The notes: generated by a model from the letters alone, not told the origin. DNA of 64,000 nucleotides from Boesenbergia rotunda (GCA_024364735.1 JAGFNQ010001169.1:252112-316111), one strand, 5' to 3'. Shown: positions 32,821-43,801, counted from the first letter of the stretch. Program-made: numbers and translations.

Positions 32821-33717
32821 ATGGAAGACAAATTCGGGGACAACATCTACACTCTGCCGGCCTACGACCATGAAGATTTTGGGTATTGGAAGTCACGGAT
32901 GGAGACGTAGTTCAGAATGGAGTGGGACCTTCGGATTGCACTTGAAGTGCCCTTCGAGATTCCAAAGGATAAGCACGGGATGATGCTTAGACCTAGATAT
33001 TGGAATCAAGAACAAGAAAATCAATCCAAGGCGAATAAAAAGGTAATTGACATATTGCTTAATACTTTCCCTACTAATGTTTTGAATGGTGTAGGAGCAT
33101 ACAAAAATGCACACGAATTATGGATCAAAGTAGAAGAATTTCATAAAAATCCTACACGAGGTCAAATAGTGGAAGAACCCGAGGAAGTGAACTCGAAAGC
33201 CTAAGAGGAGGAAGAATTAAGTGAAAGATCATCAACCTCCTCAAGAGAAGAAGAGGAAGAGGCCTCCACCTCAAGGATTGAGGGGGAGGAGAGAGCTTCA
33301 TCTATACCGGAACAAGAGGAAGCATCCACATCATCCAAGGTTGAAGAAGAAGTCAACCTAGCCTCTACCTCCACCAAAGCTAAATCGAAAGAGCACATTA
33401 CATGCTTTGGTTGCAACGAAAAGGGGCACTAGAAGGACAAGTGCCCGAAAGGTAAAATGGAGGTAAAATCTAAGCCTATTTCAATTCAATTAAATTCTAA
33501 CATGAGGTGTAGAAATGGAGAATCCTAAGAGAAGAAGAGGAGGATTCGATGCTTCACGTGTGGTGAGATGGGGCACTATCACACCAAGTGTCCAAAGAAA
33601 AAAGAACTCAAGAAAATGGGACACTTGAGGAGATGGGAAAAAGAAGAAAGGAGGAAGCAAAGACCACAACAAGGAGGGACTACAAGGGTAAGGGAGGTAA
33701 TTCCTAACCCTGGTTAA
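32821..33717 (+). pseudogene. gag: S2 gag, capsid and two zinc knuckles
   Basis: ATG at 32821 starts MEDKFGDNIYTLPAYDHEDF and reads GYWKSRMET, the Sirevirus gag pattern. One frame runs to 33717 with four in-frame stops (about 32908, 33202, 33430 and 33526). It includes NTFPTNVLNGVGAYKNAHELW, a Glu/Ser-rich linker and two CCHC knuckles. The first (CFGCNEKGH then KDKC) has a TAG right after its His; the second (CFTCGEMGHYHTKC) is complete. Gag would bind and package RNA. The frame otherwise reads cleanly, so decay is by point mutation. Confidence 0.85.
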
Positions 33718-33743
33718 AATGCAATTCAATTTCAAGTTTCTCC

Positions 33744-34436
33744 TTGCATATTAAAAATAATGTTAAGTATCCATTCATGCATGCTAGAACTCATGAAAAA
33801 TGCTTAATGGTGCATAATTTTGGATTTAGATACAATGATAGGACTAGGGCTAGCAAGGTAGATCATAACCCTAAGAAAAACATGCATCATGATCAATTTA
33901 GAACCTTAGGACCCAAAGATCAAGGCACTAATCCCAAGAAGGGAAGGAATGTGCCTAGAAAGGAGGGTGGGTCTAGGAATGTCCAAGGTGGACATATGAA
34001 AACTAAGGTTAGGAACTTGGCAAGGGAAAATCAAGCCTTGAGGGCAAGGCTTGATACATTAGAAAAGGCCCTAAAAAGATTCACGGTTGGATCTAAGGGC
34101 TTAGACATGGTGTTGGGTAGCTTAAAACCCAACTATGATAGATCGGGTTTGGGCTACCGGTCTAAGACTTCCAAGGCCAACAAAAAGAAGTATGCTGGGG
34201 AAGCATATAATCATGGCAAGAGGGAGAAGGTCAAAAATTACAAGGGGGTGCCATTTGAGGGTAGAAGGAACAACTTAACCAAAGACAAGGTGTCTAAGGT
34301 TAAGAAGGTTCATTTTGTAGGCCAAAAGTCACCGAGGGCACACCAGTGTGGCTTAGTGTGGATTGAGTCACCTAGGGAGGTGGCTAAAGCTCAGAGCTCA
34401 AGGGGGAGCTCTAGGAGCCTTTGGGGTCCATGGTAA
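33744..34436 (+). pseudogene. gag: S2 gag C-terminal part
   Basis: 230 codons in a frame shifted from the upstream gag. A coiled-coil segment (TKVRNLARENQALRARLDTLE) is followed by SKGLDMVLGSLKPNYDRSG, matching the S1 gag C-terminus (LDMILNAQRAVYNRAGIGY). It ends before any protease motif. Basic overall. Likely once continuous with 32821-33717. Confidence 0.75.
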
Positions 34437-36647
34437 ATGGTTCTCAAGAGTTTTTCTCGTAGGAAATTATGTGAAATGTGCCAAAAAGTGATTGAAAGAC
34501 TTGGGTAAGTCTTAATCCCAGGTTTTGGCACATTAAAAGGGAATGTAGGGAGAAAAATGTGGAAATACGGTTGTATTGGGTAAAATTAGGTTTTAATGGG
34601 CAAATATCATGTAATTCACTGATAAAAATGAATTGTGACCAAGTATTAGAAGATACATAAAGGAAAAACCACAATTAGAACTTTTGGGTTGAATTTAAAT
34701 GATACATTTTAGAGAAAGTTGAGTTTTGTGTCAATCTTGGGATCCGGAGTACATTTGTTTGGAAACAAATTTTTCCCAAGTAGACATTGGCCCCACAAAT
34801 CTCCCCACGTAATTTCATAATTTTTGGAGATTTGTAGAATTAGTTAGGGATTTTTGAAATTCGACTGAAAAATTTGAAACTCAGGTACCAATCGACTGCC
34901 CAAGGGCAGTCGACTGGTCTCAATTTCAGAAACTCTCTGTGAGTTTTGGCAGTTGACTGCCATATGGGAAGTTGATTGATCAGTGAGAGTTTACAAAGAA
35001 TGGCTTATTGGATAGCAAGAAATTTCAAAATTGGATTATGGGATATTGTTTTGGATTAAAACTTTATTTATGATTTCATACTCCTGGAATGAAGTGTTAT
35101 CCCATGATTTAATAAGGCTTTGTTGATATCTTGAAAAACAAGGAAGATTGATAAGATTCCCTAGGTATCTAGGATTTAGAGCTAAAAAGGGAAAATTGAG
35201 GACAATTTTATGTGTCAGAGTATAATGATAAGCCTTAGCAAACATATGGAATTATAGATGAATTTGAGAGTTGACATCAAATGTCAAACCTTTTAGGAAA
35301 TTAGATTGTATCAAAAGTCAAGCACACTTGATATCTTCATGGAATCATATTTTTCTAGGATAAGGTATATCCTAGCAAGTGTGCTTGCAAACCCTTAGAA
35401 TTTTTTCGGATTTTATTGAGTTCTTTTTGGCACTAAGAGAAAGGTTGGTTGGGGGCAATTCTTTAATGGTGTCCAAGGAAGAAGAACTTGGTGTTAGGTT
35501 GGGTAGAACCTAGGTTAAGTTTATGGTGTTAAGTTTGGTGAAACTTGACCTTGATGTTATGGTGTCACGTGGCGTAGAACTTGACCTTGGAAAATGAAAA
35601 TTGGGAGAAGGCATGGGTTAAGGGGGAGGTTGCCTCCTAGTTGCCTTGATTTTCATAGAAAATTTTGGGTTTTATCACATTAGAAATGTGTTTCATGCTT
35701 GGAAATGTGATATTGGAGTCATAAAGCATGAAAATTGATTTTTAATGTATAAATGCCATGTAAATCAATGCTAGGGATGCATTGTGGGTTGGCATAGGCA
35801 GAAACATTAAGTGAAGACCAAAACTAGGACTTTAGGTCAAAGGGTTGATTGATGTCTTTAGCTAGTTTTTGGGTTTTGTGTCCAACTTGGGAACGGTGAT
35901 AGATACATTGTGAAATGTATTTTTCTCAAGTAGGTATGGGTACCACAAAGTTCTCCACGAAATTTGAGAATTTTTGGAGAATTGTGAAATTTCTGGTGCA
36001 ATTTTGAAGTTGGTCAGAAAACTGATTTTCAGAGTGTCAGTCGATTGCCAATAGGGGCAGTCGACTGGTTAGGGCTGGTGTGGGTATCCAGCAGCTGACT
36101 TAGGTCCAACTGATGGAAAATAAGCGTATGGGAGGCTTGTACACATTGTTTATGATTATTAGAGATTCAAAGAACCAATAATTGGAATATTGTTGGGTTC
36201 TTTTAGATGTTAGGCAAAGGGGGAGAAGTTTGGGTTTAAGTTGGGAAACCAAACTTAACTTTTCATAAAACCCTAGGTTTAGGAAGAGTTGAGTTTAAGG
36301 GGGAGCATGGTTACTCCGTTCTTGGCGTAAGGGGAACCGTGGAGAGGTTCTTAAAAAGCCTTTGTAAGTCCAGTATAGGGGGAGCTTTTAAGAAGCTTTA
36401 AAAAGCCCGTCTTAATGGAAAGTCCTAACTTGGAGAGTTAGGTGTGTAAAAGTCCTAGCTTGGAGGGCTAGGTGTGGAAAAAGCCTAACTTGGAGGGTTA
36501 GGTGTGGAAATTCCTAACTAGGATAGTTAGGTGTGTAGGATGCCTTGGGATAGGATCCATGTATGCATTGCATATACATTTATTTAGCATTGTTTTTGCT
36601 ATTGACTACTGTCTTGCTTTCCCTAACTTAAACGTATTTCCAAACAC
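34437..36647 (+). other. S2 noncoding interior with dyads
   Basis: No gene seen where pol would be expected. CAGTCGACTG-type dyads lie at 34887-34918 (clear), about 34947-34981 (degenerate) and 36038-36068. Four CCTARC dyads lie at 36420-36535. The polypurine tract (AAAAAGGGGGAGA, 36648-36660) follows. Confidence 0.65.
36420..36535 (+). repeat. CCTARC...GYTAGG dyads next to S2 polypurine tract
   Basis: Four units with arms CCTAAC/GTTAGG or CCTAGC/GCTAGG. The last has longer arms, CCTAACTA/TAGTTAGG. Same motif as the S1 LTR array. Confidence 0.85.
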
Positions 36648-36662
36648 CAAAAAGGGGGAGAT

Positions 36663-37590
36663 TGTTGAGGCAATCTGTGGTCCGGAGTGACCACGTGTTT
36701 TGATGTTTGGGCAAAGGGTTTAAGTTAGGTTTACCCTTGTTATCTCATATGTGTATGTTGAGTGTGCAGGATGTACAGGTTATGCATATGGACTTGATTG
36801 GATGGTCTCAGTCCGGTGAAGGGTGGTATCGAGACAAGCTGGAGGCTTGTGTGCACCCGAGGGACCTTGGAAAGCAGAGACGATGAGCTGATGGGTGCGG
36901 ACTTCGAGGCATACGTGAAGGGTGACATGGAGGCAAACTAGAGGTTTGCGTGCGCATCCGAGGGACGAGGGCCTATGATGAAGAGGGCGCGAAGGCAATA
37001 GTCGAGGCTGCGGAGGAGGAGTCGGTCGAGTCGTGAGGATACGAGTGCTGAGTGATTGTACTCGGGAAGGGTTAAGCTGGGGACCAGTCGACTGCTCTGG
37101 GAGCAGTCGACTGGTAGGTGGCTGATGAGTTGGCTGAGAATTCGAACGTTGTGGTGCAATGGTCGAATTCGAGTGGCACCAGTCGACTGCCCTGGGAGCA
37201 GTCGACTGGTGGCGAGGGTTTCAGCCCGAGTCCTATTTAAAGAGGACTTCGTGGCTGAGATTTTTGACGAATCTTGTCTTGGTTAAAGGCAAGATAGTAG
37301 TCTTTGTGCTTAGAGCTTTGATTGTGATTGTGGCGAGGTTTCTCCACCCACAAGGAGCGACGAGGGCTAGTCGGAGGTTATCCGGGGATTGATCCACCGA
37401 CGGATTCTTGGATTAGTCACCCATCCGGGGTGGATGCCAAGTAACTCGGTTTGTTAGCATTGTTCTATTGTTAGTTTATTTTTATTTGTATTTTCGCTAC
37501 GCTAACAATTTTGTTGAGAACAACGATAAAGTGCTAATTACCCCCCCCCCCCCCCCCCCCCCCCGGCTAGCGGACGTATTCGATCTATCA
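36663..37590 (+). repeat. S2 3' LTR (928 bp)
   Basis: Matches the 5' LTR, with dyads at 37083-37115 and 37178-37210 and a TATA-like element at 37233. It is longer mainly because of a 24-base C run (37541-37564) where the 5' LTR has CCCC. Confidence 0.9.
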
Positions 37591-38640
37591 ACGTGGCAAT
37601 AAGGTATTCGCCAGGGTACCTTGTCACCCTCAGAAGGGAAGCATGTGCCTTTATAACGAAGAGACAGACGTCATTATAATACCTCAAGAGTCGGGATATC
37701 CTTTTTCAAAAAGGATGAGACCGTTAAGGGGACTTTTCGGCACTCGGGATAAGGATTATAATCCAAAGGCCCCTTGCAACTAAAGGGGAAGTAAGGAAGG
37801 TGAAGGCCCGTAGTTTCTTCATCTTTGCACTAGTCCGATTAGTCAGCCACACTTCCTTCGATCAGACTTATGATAGGGTTGAATAGATCATGCCCGACAC
37901 GGGGGATGAAGAAGCCGCAGGGCGCGACATGACGGATTGAAGAGACCTTCCTTCCCGGGCTCCGGGGCCCCCCTCAGGAGACGCGCCCGGGAAGGGTACC
38001 CCGAAGACCTCTCGCAGGTGCACCCCGGGAGGTTAGGCCCTGAGCGTACCTCGGGAGTAATAGAGCCTGAAGACCTCTCGCAGGAGCACCCCGGGAGGTT
38101 AGGCCCCGAACGCACCTTGGGAGTGATAGCGCCCGAAGACCCCAAGCTCACCTCGGGAGGTGGAGTCCTTGCAATGACCGACCTCGGGTACTGACCCCCC
38201 CTCTCGACGCGGATAATTATCCCCGTTAGAAAAGGTCTGCACGACCCTTAATGTCGCAACGGGAGATAACGGCATAGACCGTTTCAAAGGATATCTAGTC
38301 ACCACTGAAAGAGGACGGCGTGGCGTATGTATCAGAGATGTGGCACCGATCGAAGGGGCACGTCTAGTCTGTCGACGTCGGTATAAAAGGTAGTCCAACC
38401 CCTCCGGTAAGGGGGTTACGCTCTCTCAACTCTACATACACCTTCTACTTCTTGCTACCTTTATTCTTCGGACGGACACTGACTTGAGCGTCGAGTGGAC
38501 TCCGCCGGACCCCTGCCGACGTGTCCCCTAACGCTCGTGTTAACCTTGCAGGACCCTAAGTTCCTCCCCTCCTCAGCGGCTTCCACGTGGGCAAAACCTC
38601 GGTGACCGGTCATCGCCGCCGATTCCTTCCGGAACAAGAT
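37591..38640 (+). repeat. Tat-type LTR, 3' portion
   Basis: Typical Tat LTR text: TATA box GTATAAAAGG at 38381-38390, CACTGACTTGAGCGTCG near 38475, AACCTTGCAGG near 38542, and GATTCCTTCCGGAACA near the end. It stops at 38640 just before a primer site would be expected and is replaced by AT-rich Sirevirus sequence. It is probably the 3' LTR of the Tat element, with S2 inside it. Confidence 0.65.
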
Positions 38641-39990
38641 AAATTTCAAAAATGATTTTTTCAAGGAGAAGACGCTTCCCCTTAATTTGACATTTTCTTT
38701 TGAAAAGATATCCTAAAGTCCAAGCATGCATGGGTTTAAGGAACTATTTAGAATAAGAATGTTCTTATTTTTAAATGCCTAACTTTAATTTTTAGTTGTT
38801 TATCATAAGATATCATATTTTGACTAAGGTTATTCAAGTTGAGTGTTTTGGGTTCTAGTTAGTTATGACTAAACAAGATCATTCAACTTGATCAATTTGT
38901 GTTTAAAGCCCGGATTTATGTAGATGCACTGATAAAAGCATATGAAATCTAATCTAAATTCTATACATCTCACCCAATTCTATGTTTTGTAAAACACAAG
39001 CGTGGAACCGTAATCTGCTTGTGAGATGCTGACTACTACTTTGTAACCCTAAGTTATGGAAATTATAAAAAGTCTAGTTTTTTGAAAATTTAAAAGCAAG
39101 TAAAACAATAGAGACCTATTCTATAAAACACATTCCTAATTGTCGTCTCAGGTTATTGAATTCAGATTTAGATAATGGTTTAGTGAATATATCACCTAGG
39201 TTTGATTTTAATTCAATGTACTTAAGTTCAATATTTCATATTGTAATGTGATCTTTAACAAAGTGGTGCTTAACTTCTATGTGATTGGTTCTATAGTGAT
39301 GTACTGGATGTTTAGTTAGGTTTATAGAGCTTTTATTATGAATAAATATTGATATTTTTGTAATCTAAGTTAAAGTCTTTTAATGTATGAGACACCCATA
39401 AAAGTTGGGTATCACACTCACTCATTACTATGTATTATGCTTTTGCAGTAGATAAGGCTATACAATTTACTTTTTCTATCTAACTTATAGCCAACACCAT
39501 TTGAGTCAAAGTACCCAACTAGTTCAAAATTAATTGTTCTAGGATACCACATTCCTACATTGATTATTCTCTTAAGATACCTAAAAATTCATTTGTCATT
39601 TGTCAGGTGATATTCTTTAATACAAGTTTAGTATCTAGCACACTTACCTACTGCCTACTGTAAATAATATGTTAGGTCTGCTTGTAGTTAAGTACAACAA
39701 ATTGCCTCTTGCAGTTTTATAATATTTTATATCTATTGGTATACCATTTAAGTCATTGTTTAACATTATGTTGGCTGCCATAGGAGTTTTGAAGTCTTTA
39801 CCACTTTCCATTCCAAATTGTTTTAATTAATTCTTTTGTATATTTATTTTGGTGTACAAAGTTTCCTTCTTTGGTATGTTTTATTTGTAGTTCTAAAAAA
39901 AAAATTAATTCACCTACTAAGCTTATTTCAAACTCTTTTTCTATTAATGTTTTAAATTCTTTTAGAAATTTAGAATTGGTTGATCCAAAA
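38641..39990 (-). pseudogene. pol: S5 RNase H and 3' region, decayed
   Basis: AT-rich with many stops. Order and position place RNase H at about 39200-39750 on the minus strand, but no clean frame remains. 38641-39150 has no recognisable coding content. Confidence 0.45.
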
Positions 39991-40790
39991 ACTATGTTAT
40001 CTACATAGATTTGGGCTATAAAAATATCTGTTCCAAGAGTTTTAATAAAAAGTATTGGATCAATTTGACCTTCTTTAAAGCCCCTTGAACTTAGAAAACT
40101 AGAAATTCTTTCATACCAAGCCCTAGATATTTGTTTTAATCCATATAATGCCTTTTTAAATCTAAATACATATTCGAATTTTCTAAGTTTTTAAACCATG
40201 TTGTTGATTTACATAGACTTCTTCCTTAATTATCCCATTTAAAAATGTTGATTTAACATTCATTTGATATAACTTGAATCCTCTATGTGCTACATAGGCT
40301 AGCAACATTCTAATGGATTCAAGTTAGCTACCGTAGCATAAGTCTCGTCATAATTTAGTCCTTCGACTTGACTAAACATAGACTTCTTCCTTAATTATCC
40401 AATTTAAAAATGCTGATTTAATATCCATTTGATACAACTTGAATCTTTATGTGATACAGCATGAACTTTATATGCTGCATAGACTAGCAACATTCTAATG
40501 GATTTAAGTCTAGCTACCAGGGCATAAGTCTTGTCATAATCTAGTCCTCCGACTTGACTAAATCCTTTGACAACTAGGCGAGCTTTGTTTCTAATAACTT
40601 TTCCATTACCATCTAATTTATTTCTAAAAATCCATTTAATGTCTATAATTGACTTATTTTTAGGTGGAGGCAATATGCCCCAAACTTCATTTTTTTTTTC
40701 AAATTGGGCTAATTCTTCTTGCATTGCTATCACCCAATTAGGTCAGTCAATGCTTCATCTAGTGTTTTGGGTTAAATTTTAGAGATTAAT
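39991..40790 (-). pseudogene. pol: S5 reverse transcriptase with internal duplication
   Basis: The active-site region reads QIYVDNIVFGSTN at about 39975-40013, with the second catalytic Asp replaced by Asn. The upstream frame 40733-40404 has the RT start (WIFRNKLDGNGKVIRNKARLV, then GGLDYDKTYA). A stretch of about 165 bases is present twice: ACATAGACTTCTTCC at 40211 and 40376, both encoding the YDETYA-to-LNQHF part. With the Asn change, stops and duplication this copy is dead. Confidence 0.8.
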
Positions 40791-40961
40791 GCAATTTAGC
40801 ATATGCTTGTAAAGGCTATCTAGTTTGTACTCTTAGTTATGGGTTTCCTATGATTTGTTCAATTGGATGGTTTGCATTTGTTCTAGTGTTCTAGGGTTAG
40901 GTTCCATTTCTTGTCCATTTTGACTTGCTTCTTGTTGATGATCTAATCTCTCTTCTTCTTT

Positions 40962-41560
40962 TTAAGTATTATTTTCATAATCATCATTTATTTTCTCAAA
41001 ATTAATTTTTTCTTGATTTAAGATAGAATATTTAGAGTTAGAGTTTTCATCAAACGTAACATTAGTGGTTTCTTTAACTTTTATTATTATTTTGTTGTAT
41101 ACCATATAAACCTTACTGTTGGATGAGTACCCTAAAAAGATTCCTTGTTGGGTTTTTGATGTAAATTTTCTTAAGTAATCTTTGATATTTAAGATGTGTA
41201 CAATGCACCCAAACACTTTATATTTCATATTAGGCATTTTGTTAAAATAGATTTCATAAGGTGTTTTACTTTGTAGTTTGTTTATTATAATTCTATTTTG
41301 AACATTAAAAGTTGTATTAATAGTTTCGGCTCAAAAATAGGTAGGTAGACTATATTCATTTAACATTGATCTTGTGATTTTTTGTAATGTTCTATTTCTT
41401 ATTTCTACTAATCCATTTTTTGGGGGAGTTTTGGGTATGAGAATTCATGATAATATCCATTTTCTAGACAAAGGTTTATAAAATTATTATTTTTGAATTT
41501 ATCCACCATTATCACATTTGATTTTCTTAATTTTCAGGGTTTTTTTTTTCATTTTCTACT
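40962..41560 (-). pseudogene. pol: S5 integrase C-terminal part
   Basis: The frame 41237-40962 reads FGCIVHILNIKDYLRKF and QQGIFLGYSSNSKVYMVYN, the region after the integrase core in Sireviruses. Sequence up to about 41560 continues as broken integrase. Catalytic residues are not visible. Confidence 0.7.
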
Positions 41561-42872
41561 TGTTTGGAAATTTATTAAACATTTCAAAGGTTTCATGTTT
41601 ATGATTTAACACTATGTGAAATTAAGTGATAGACTTTAGATATTCAACAAAGTAATAAGTATATAATTATCGAAGTATAGGAATGTGAAGTAAAAAGGTA
41701 AATTTATTACTTTGCCATAAAATGACGAAGTTTTTGTCCGGTCTAAACTGGTTCAAAATGAGACCAAGACATCCAATTAATCATCCAACCCTAAGTCTCT
41801 CCTCTCCTCCTCTCTCTCCCTTCTCTCTCCTAGGTCACGCCAGCGGTAGAAGGAAAAGAGAAGACCTTGGTTTTTCTTCTCTTTCTCTTCTTCACCTCCT
41901 TTCTTTTTTGTGGCCGGCAATCACTAGACAAGGAGGAGACCTCTCCTCCTTTGTGGCGTGCGGCAACAAGAAAAGAAGAGGGGTTGGTCGGCGGGTAAGG
42001 AGGAGTTCTCTACCTTTGTTGTGCTTGGCGCCGCAAGCTTGGAAGAGAGGAAGAGGAGGCTTTGTTTGTTCCTTGTGGTGCTTGGTGCCGCAAGATAGGA
42101 AGAAAAGGAGGAGGTAGGTTAGGGATCAAGTGAAGTAGAAGAGCTCTTTGTCTTCTCCCTCATCTTCTTCTTCCTCCTTGGGGTGGCCGGCGGCAACATC
42201 CCTAATCCTAGGGTTTTCGGCGCAAGTGGAAGAAGAGAGGTTGGTGGCTTTGGTGACTTCGGTTCTTGATAGATCGTTGCCCACACGACGTCCAAGAAGA
42301 GGTGGAGGTCATAAAGAAAAAGATCGCGAGGTAAACAAGAAGGTATAATTCTTGTTCGGTTCCCTTTTTGATCTTGTTTGATTATTGCTATTAATTCATG
42401 TTGATAATTAATTACATATTAATTATTGTTTAATTAATTATGTTGATTAATTATCTTGGACCCCGATGATAAACACAAATATCGGTGATCCACTCATCGC
42501 CTATTCCGTGGCTAATCGGTTGTACGAGATTGATTGCTAGAACAACACGTTTGTTCAAGCGGTCGCTCGAATCGGTTAGCACAATGATGAGATGATCGTT
42601 TGGGAAATTATTTTCCATTCGGATTGAAAATTTTAATCTGTGGACATGGAGAGGTTTCCCATGCGCGACCCAGAATCTCCTCGGAACCCAACACGAACTT
42701 GCAAAAACAAAAACAACTGAATGTACCAAGACTTTTGTCTTGGATTAGCAGAGTGGGATAAAAAAATGCGACCGAAGAGAACTTTTAAATGGAAAAATTA
42801 CTCTTTTAAAAAATACTACGAAAAATCTGAAAAGTGCTCATGTGGTGGTTTCACCAAAATTGAGCTGCCCTT
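41561..42872. other. Unclassified LTR-like stretch within S5
   Basis: 41740-42340 on plus is CT- and GC-rich with GGCCGGC words and looks like the transcribed part of a copia LTR. 42340-42740 is AT-rich then mixed. Its style resembles Angela-like LTRs but I could not find ends or target duplications. Near 42700-42870 the S5 interior resumes. Reading frames here look spurious. Confidence 0.35.
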
Positions 42873-43410
42873 CCTCTGATACCAATTGTAGGATCGAGAT
42901 TGAGCGATAGAGGAGGGGTGAATATCGCTTCGCAAAAACATCATATTTAAGACTTAAATGACTAAGCAATTAAGTGGATAGCGGATGCTTTGAGAGTAAG
43001 CATAGGAGTTAGAGAGAGAAAGCAACAAAAATAAGCAACAAATTACGATCGCTAACTCAAGTTGGTTTTACTTGCTTCGGAGTCTTGACTAGCTCCTACT
43101 GCAAAGCCCACGATCCTTGATCGTTTACTTTGGGCGTAACTAATAAGTTACAAACTGAAGTGTGCAATAAAAAAAATGAACAATTATACTGACTCCTGAA
43201 ATGAGAGGATAGATCTTCGTTCGGAGAGTCGGACGACGTTTCAGCGTTATCAGAACTTTGGTCGCGTAGCACACAGAAGAAGAATGTGATCACAGTGTGT
43301 AAATTCTTATCTTGGACTGCTGCACTTGACCCCTTTTTATAGTACTTACTTAGGCGCCTGAATGACCATTCAGGCACCCCTGTTGTAGCGTATCGGGCGA
43401 AATGTGGTGG
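42873..43410 (-). repeat. S5 primer site and LTR, truncated at right
   Basis: Minus-strand TGGTATCAGAGG (42873-42884) is the primer site; the LTR edge TGTAGGATCG starts at 42887. A TATA box (minus ACTATAAAAAG, 43333-43343) is followed upstream by a dyad at 43353-43377. The U3 end is not found because S4 gag sequence appears from about 43420. Confidence 0.65.
43353..43377. repeat. Dyad upstream of S5 TATA box
   Basis: Arms GCCTGAATG and CATTCAGGC, separated by an AC spacer. Confidence 0.8.
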
Positions 43411-43419
43411 CACCACATT

Positions 43420-43530
43420 TCCACCAGAGATTTCAGGTGGACTTCCATTTGGCTCTTCTAGTATTTGAAATCTTCTCCCGAGAAGAGAGGAGGATGAGCA
43501 GTGTTGTATCTTTCTTATTGGGCCATAGGT
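43420..43530 (-). pseudogene. gag: S4 gag start, fragment
   Basis: The minus strand reads REDFKY, a stop where Trp is expected, then KSQMEVHLKSL. This matches the Sirevirus gag signature (YW...RMEVHLKSL). About 30 codons remain before the junction with S5. Confidence 0.6.
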
Positions 43531-43801
43531 AAATTCTGCACGGGGGAAAAAATAACAAAACTTATCCCAGGACTTGGTCTTAGATTAGTAGTACTGGAAG
43601 ATATATATAAAAATTAAGAAATCTCGAGTCGTGTTGGAGCAACATTGAGAAACGAAAAATTTATGAGCGAAAAGAGAAACAAAAGAATATCATAAAAAGA
43701 CAAGAATACCTTTTCTGATTAATTGAAAAAAAATCAAAAAATACGGAAAACAGCTCAACTGGTTGTTTCACCGAAATTAATCAACCCGCTTTGATACCAC
43801 T

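Larger units (their letters stand above)
31845..37590 (+). mobile_element. S2: Sirevirus-like gag-only element
   Basis: LTRs 31845-32748 and 36663-37590 are flanked by a perfect ACGTG duplication (31840-31844 and 37591-37595). The 3.9-kb interior has a primer site, a gag pseudogene and then 2.2 kb of AT-rich noncoding DNA with dyads up to the polypurine tract. No protease, integrase, RT or RNase H motif is visible. It would depend on a related Sirevirus for enzymes. Confidence 0.9.
7052..38640 (+). mobile_element. Old Tat-type Ty3/gypsy element, split by four insertions
   Basis: The pieces are 7052-8804, about 13114-15283, 21533-22007, 30176-31844 and 37591-38640. All are GC-rich, unlike their neighbours. 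Removing the insertions at their target duplications gives one continuous sequence: gag-end/protease on plus, an 81-bp tandem repeat, an antisense intron-containing gene, then an LTR end on plus. Tat elements are known for tandem repeats in the 3' untranslated region and for extra antisense ORFs before the 3' LTR, which fits. No RT, RNase H or integrase remains. That all pieces come from one element is inference. Confidence 0.6.
38641..43410 (-). mobile_element. S5: decayed Sirevirus
   Basis: In minus order: LTR (from about 43410 to 42887), primer site, a disturbed 5' interior, integrase end, RT, RNase H and AT-rich 3' sequence to 38641. Sirevirus wording (QIYVDNIVFGSTN) is clear. No 3' LTR is seen; the element stops abruptly beside the Tat LTR. 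Gag is not recognisable, and 41700-42700 looks like foreign LTR-like sequence. Confidence 0.65.

Noticed and set aside
41722..42348. Plus-strand ORFs with Arg/Ser/Leu-rich protein as a host gene
   Set aside because: CT-rich LTR-like sequence of the kind seen in Angela-like LTRs; no exon structure or domain.
42451..42729. 92-codon minus-strand ORF as gag of S5
   Set aside because: No match to the Sirevirus gag start pattern; composition fits noncoding LTR-like sequence.
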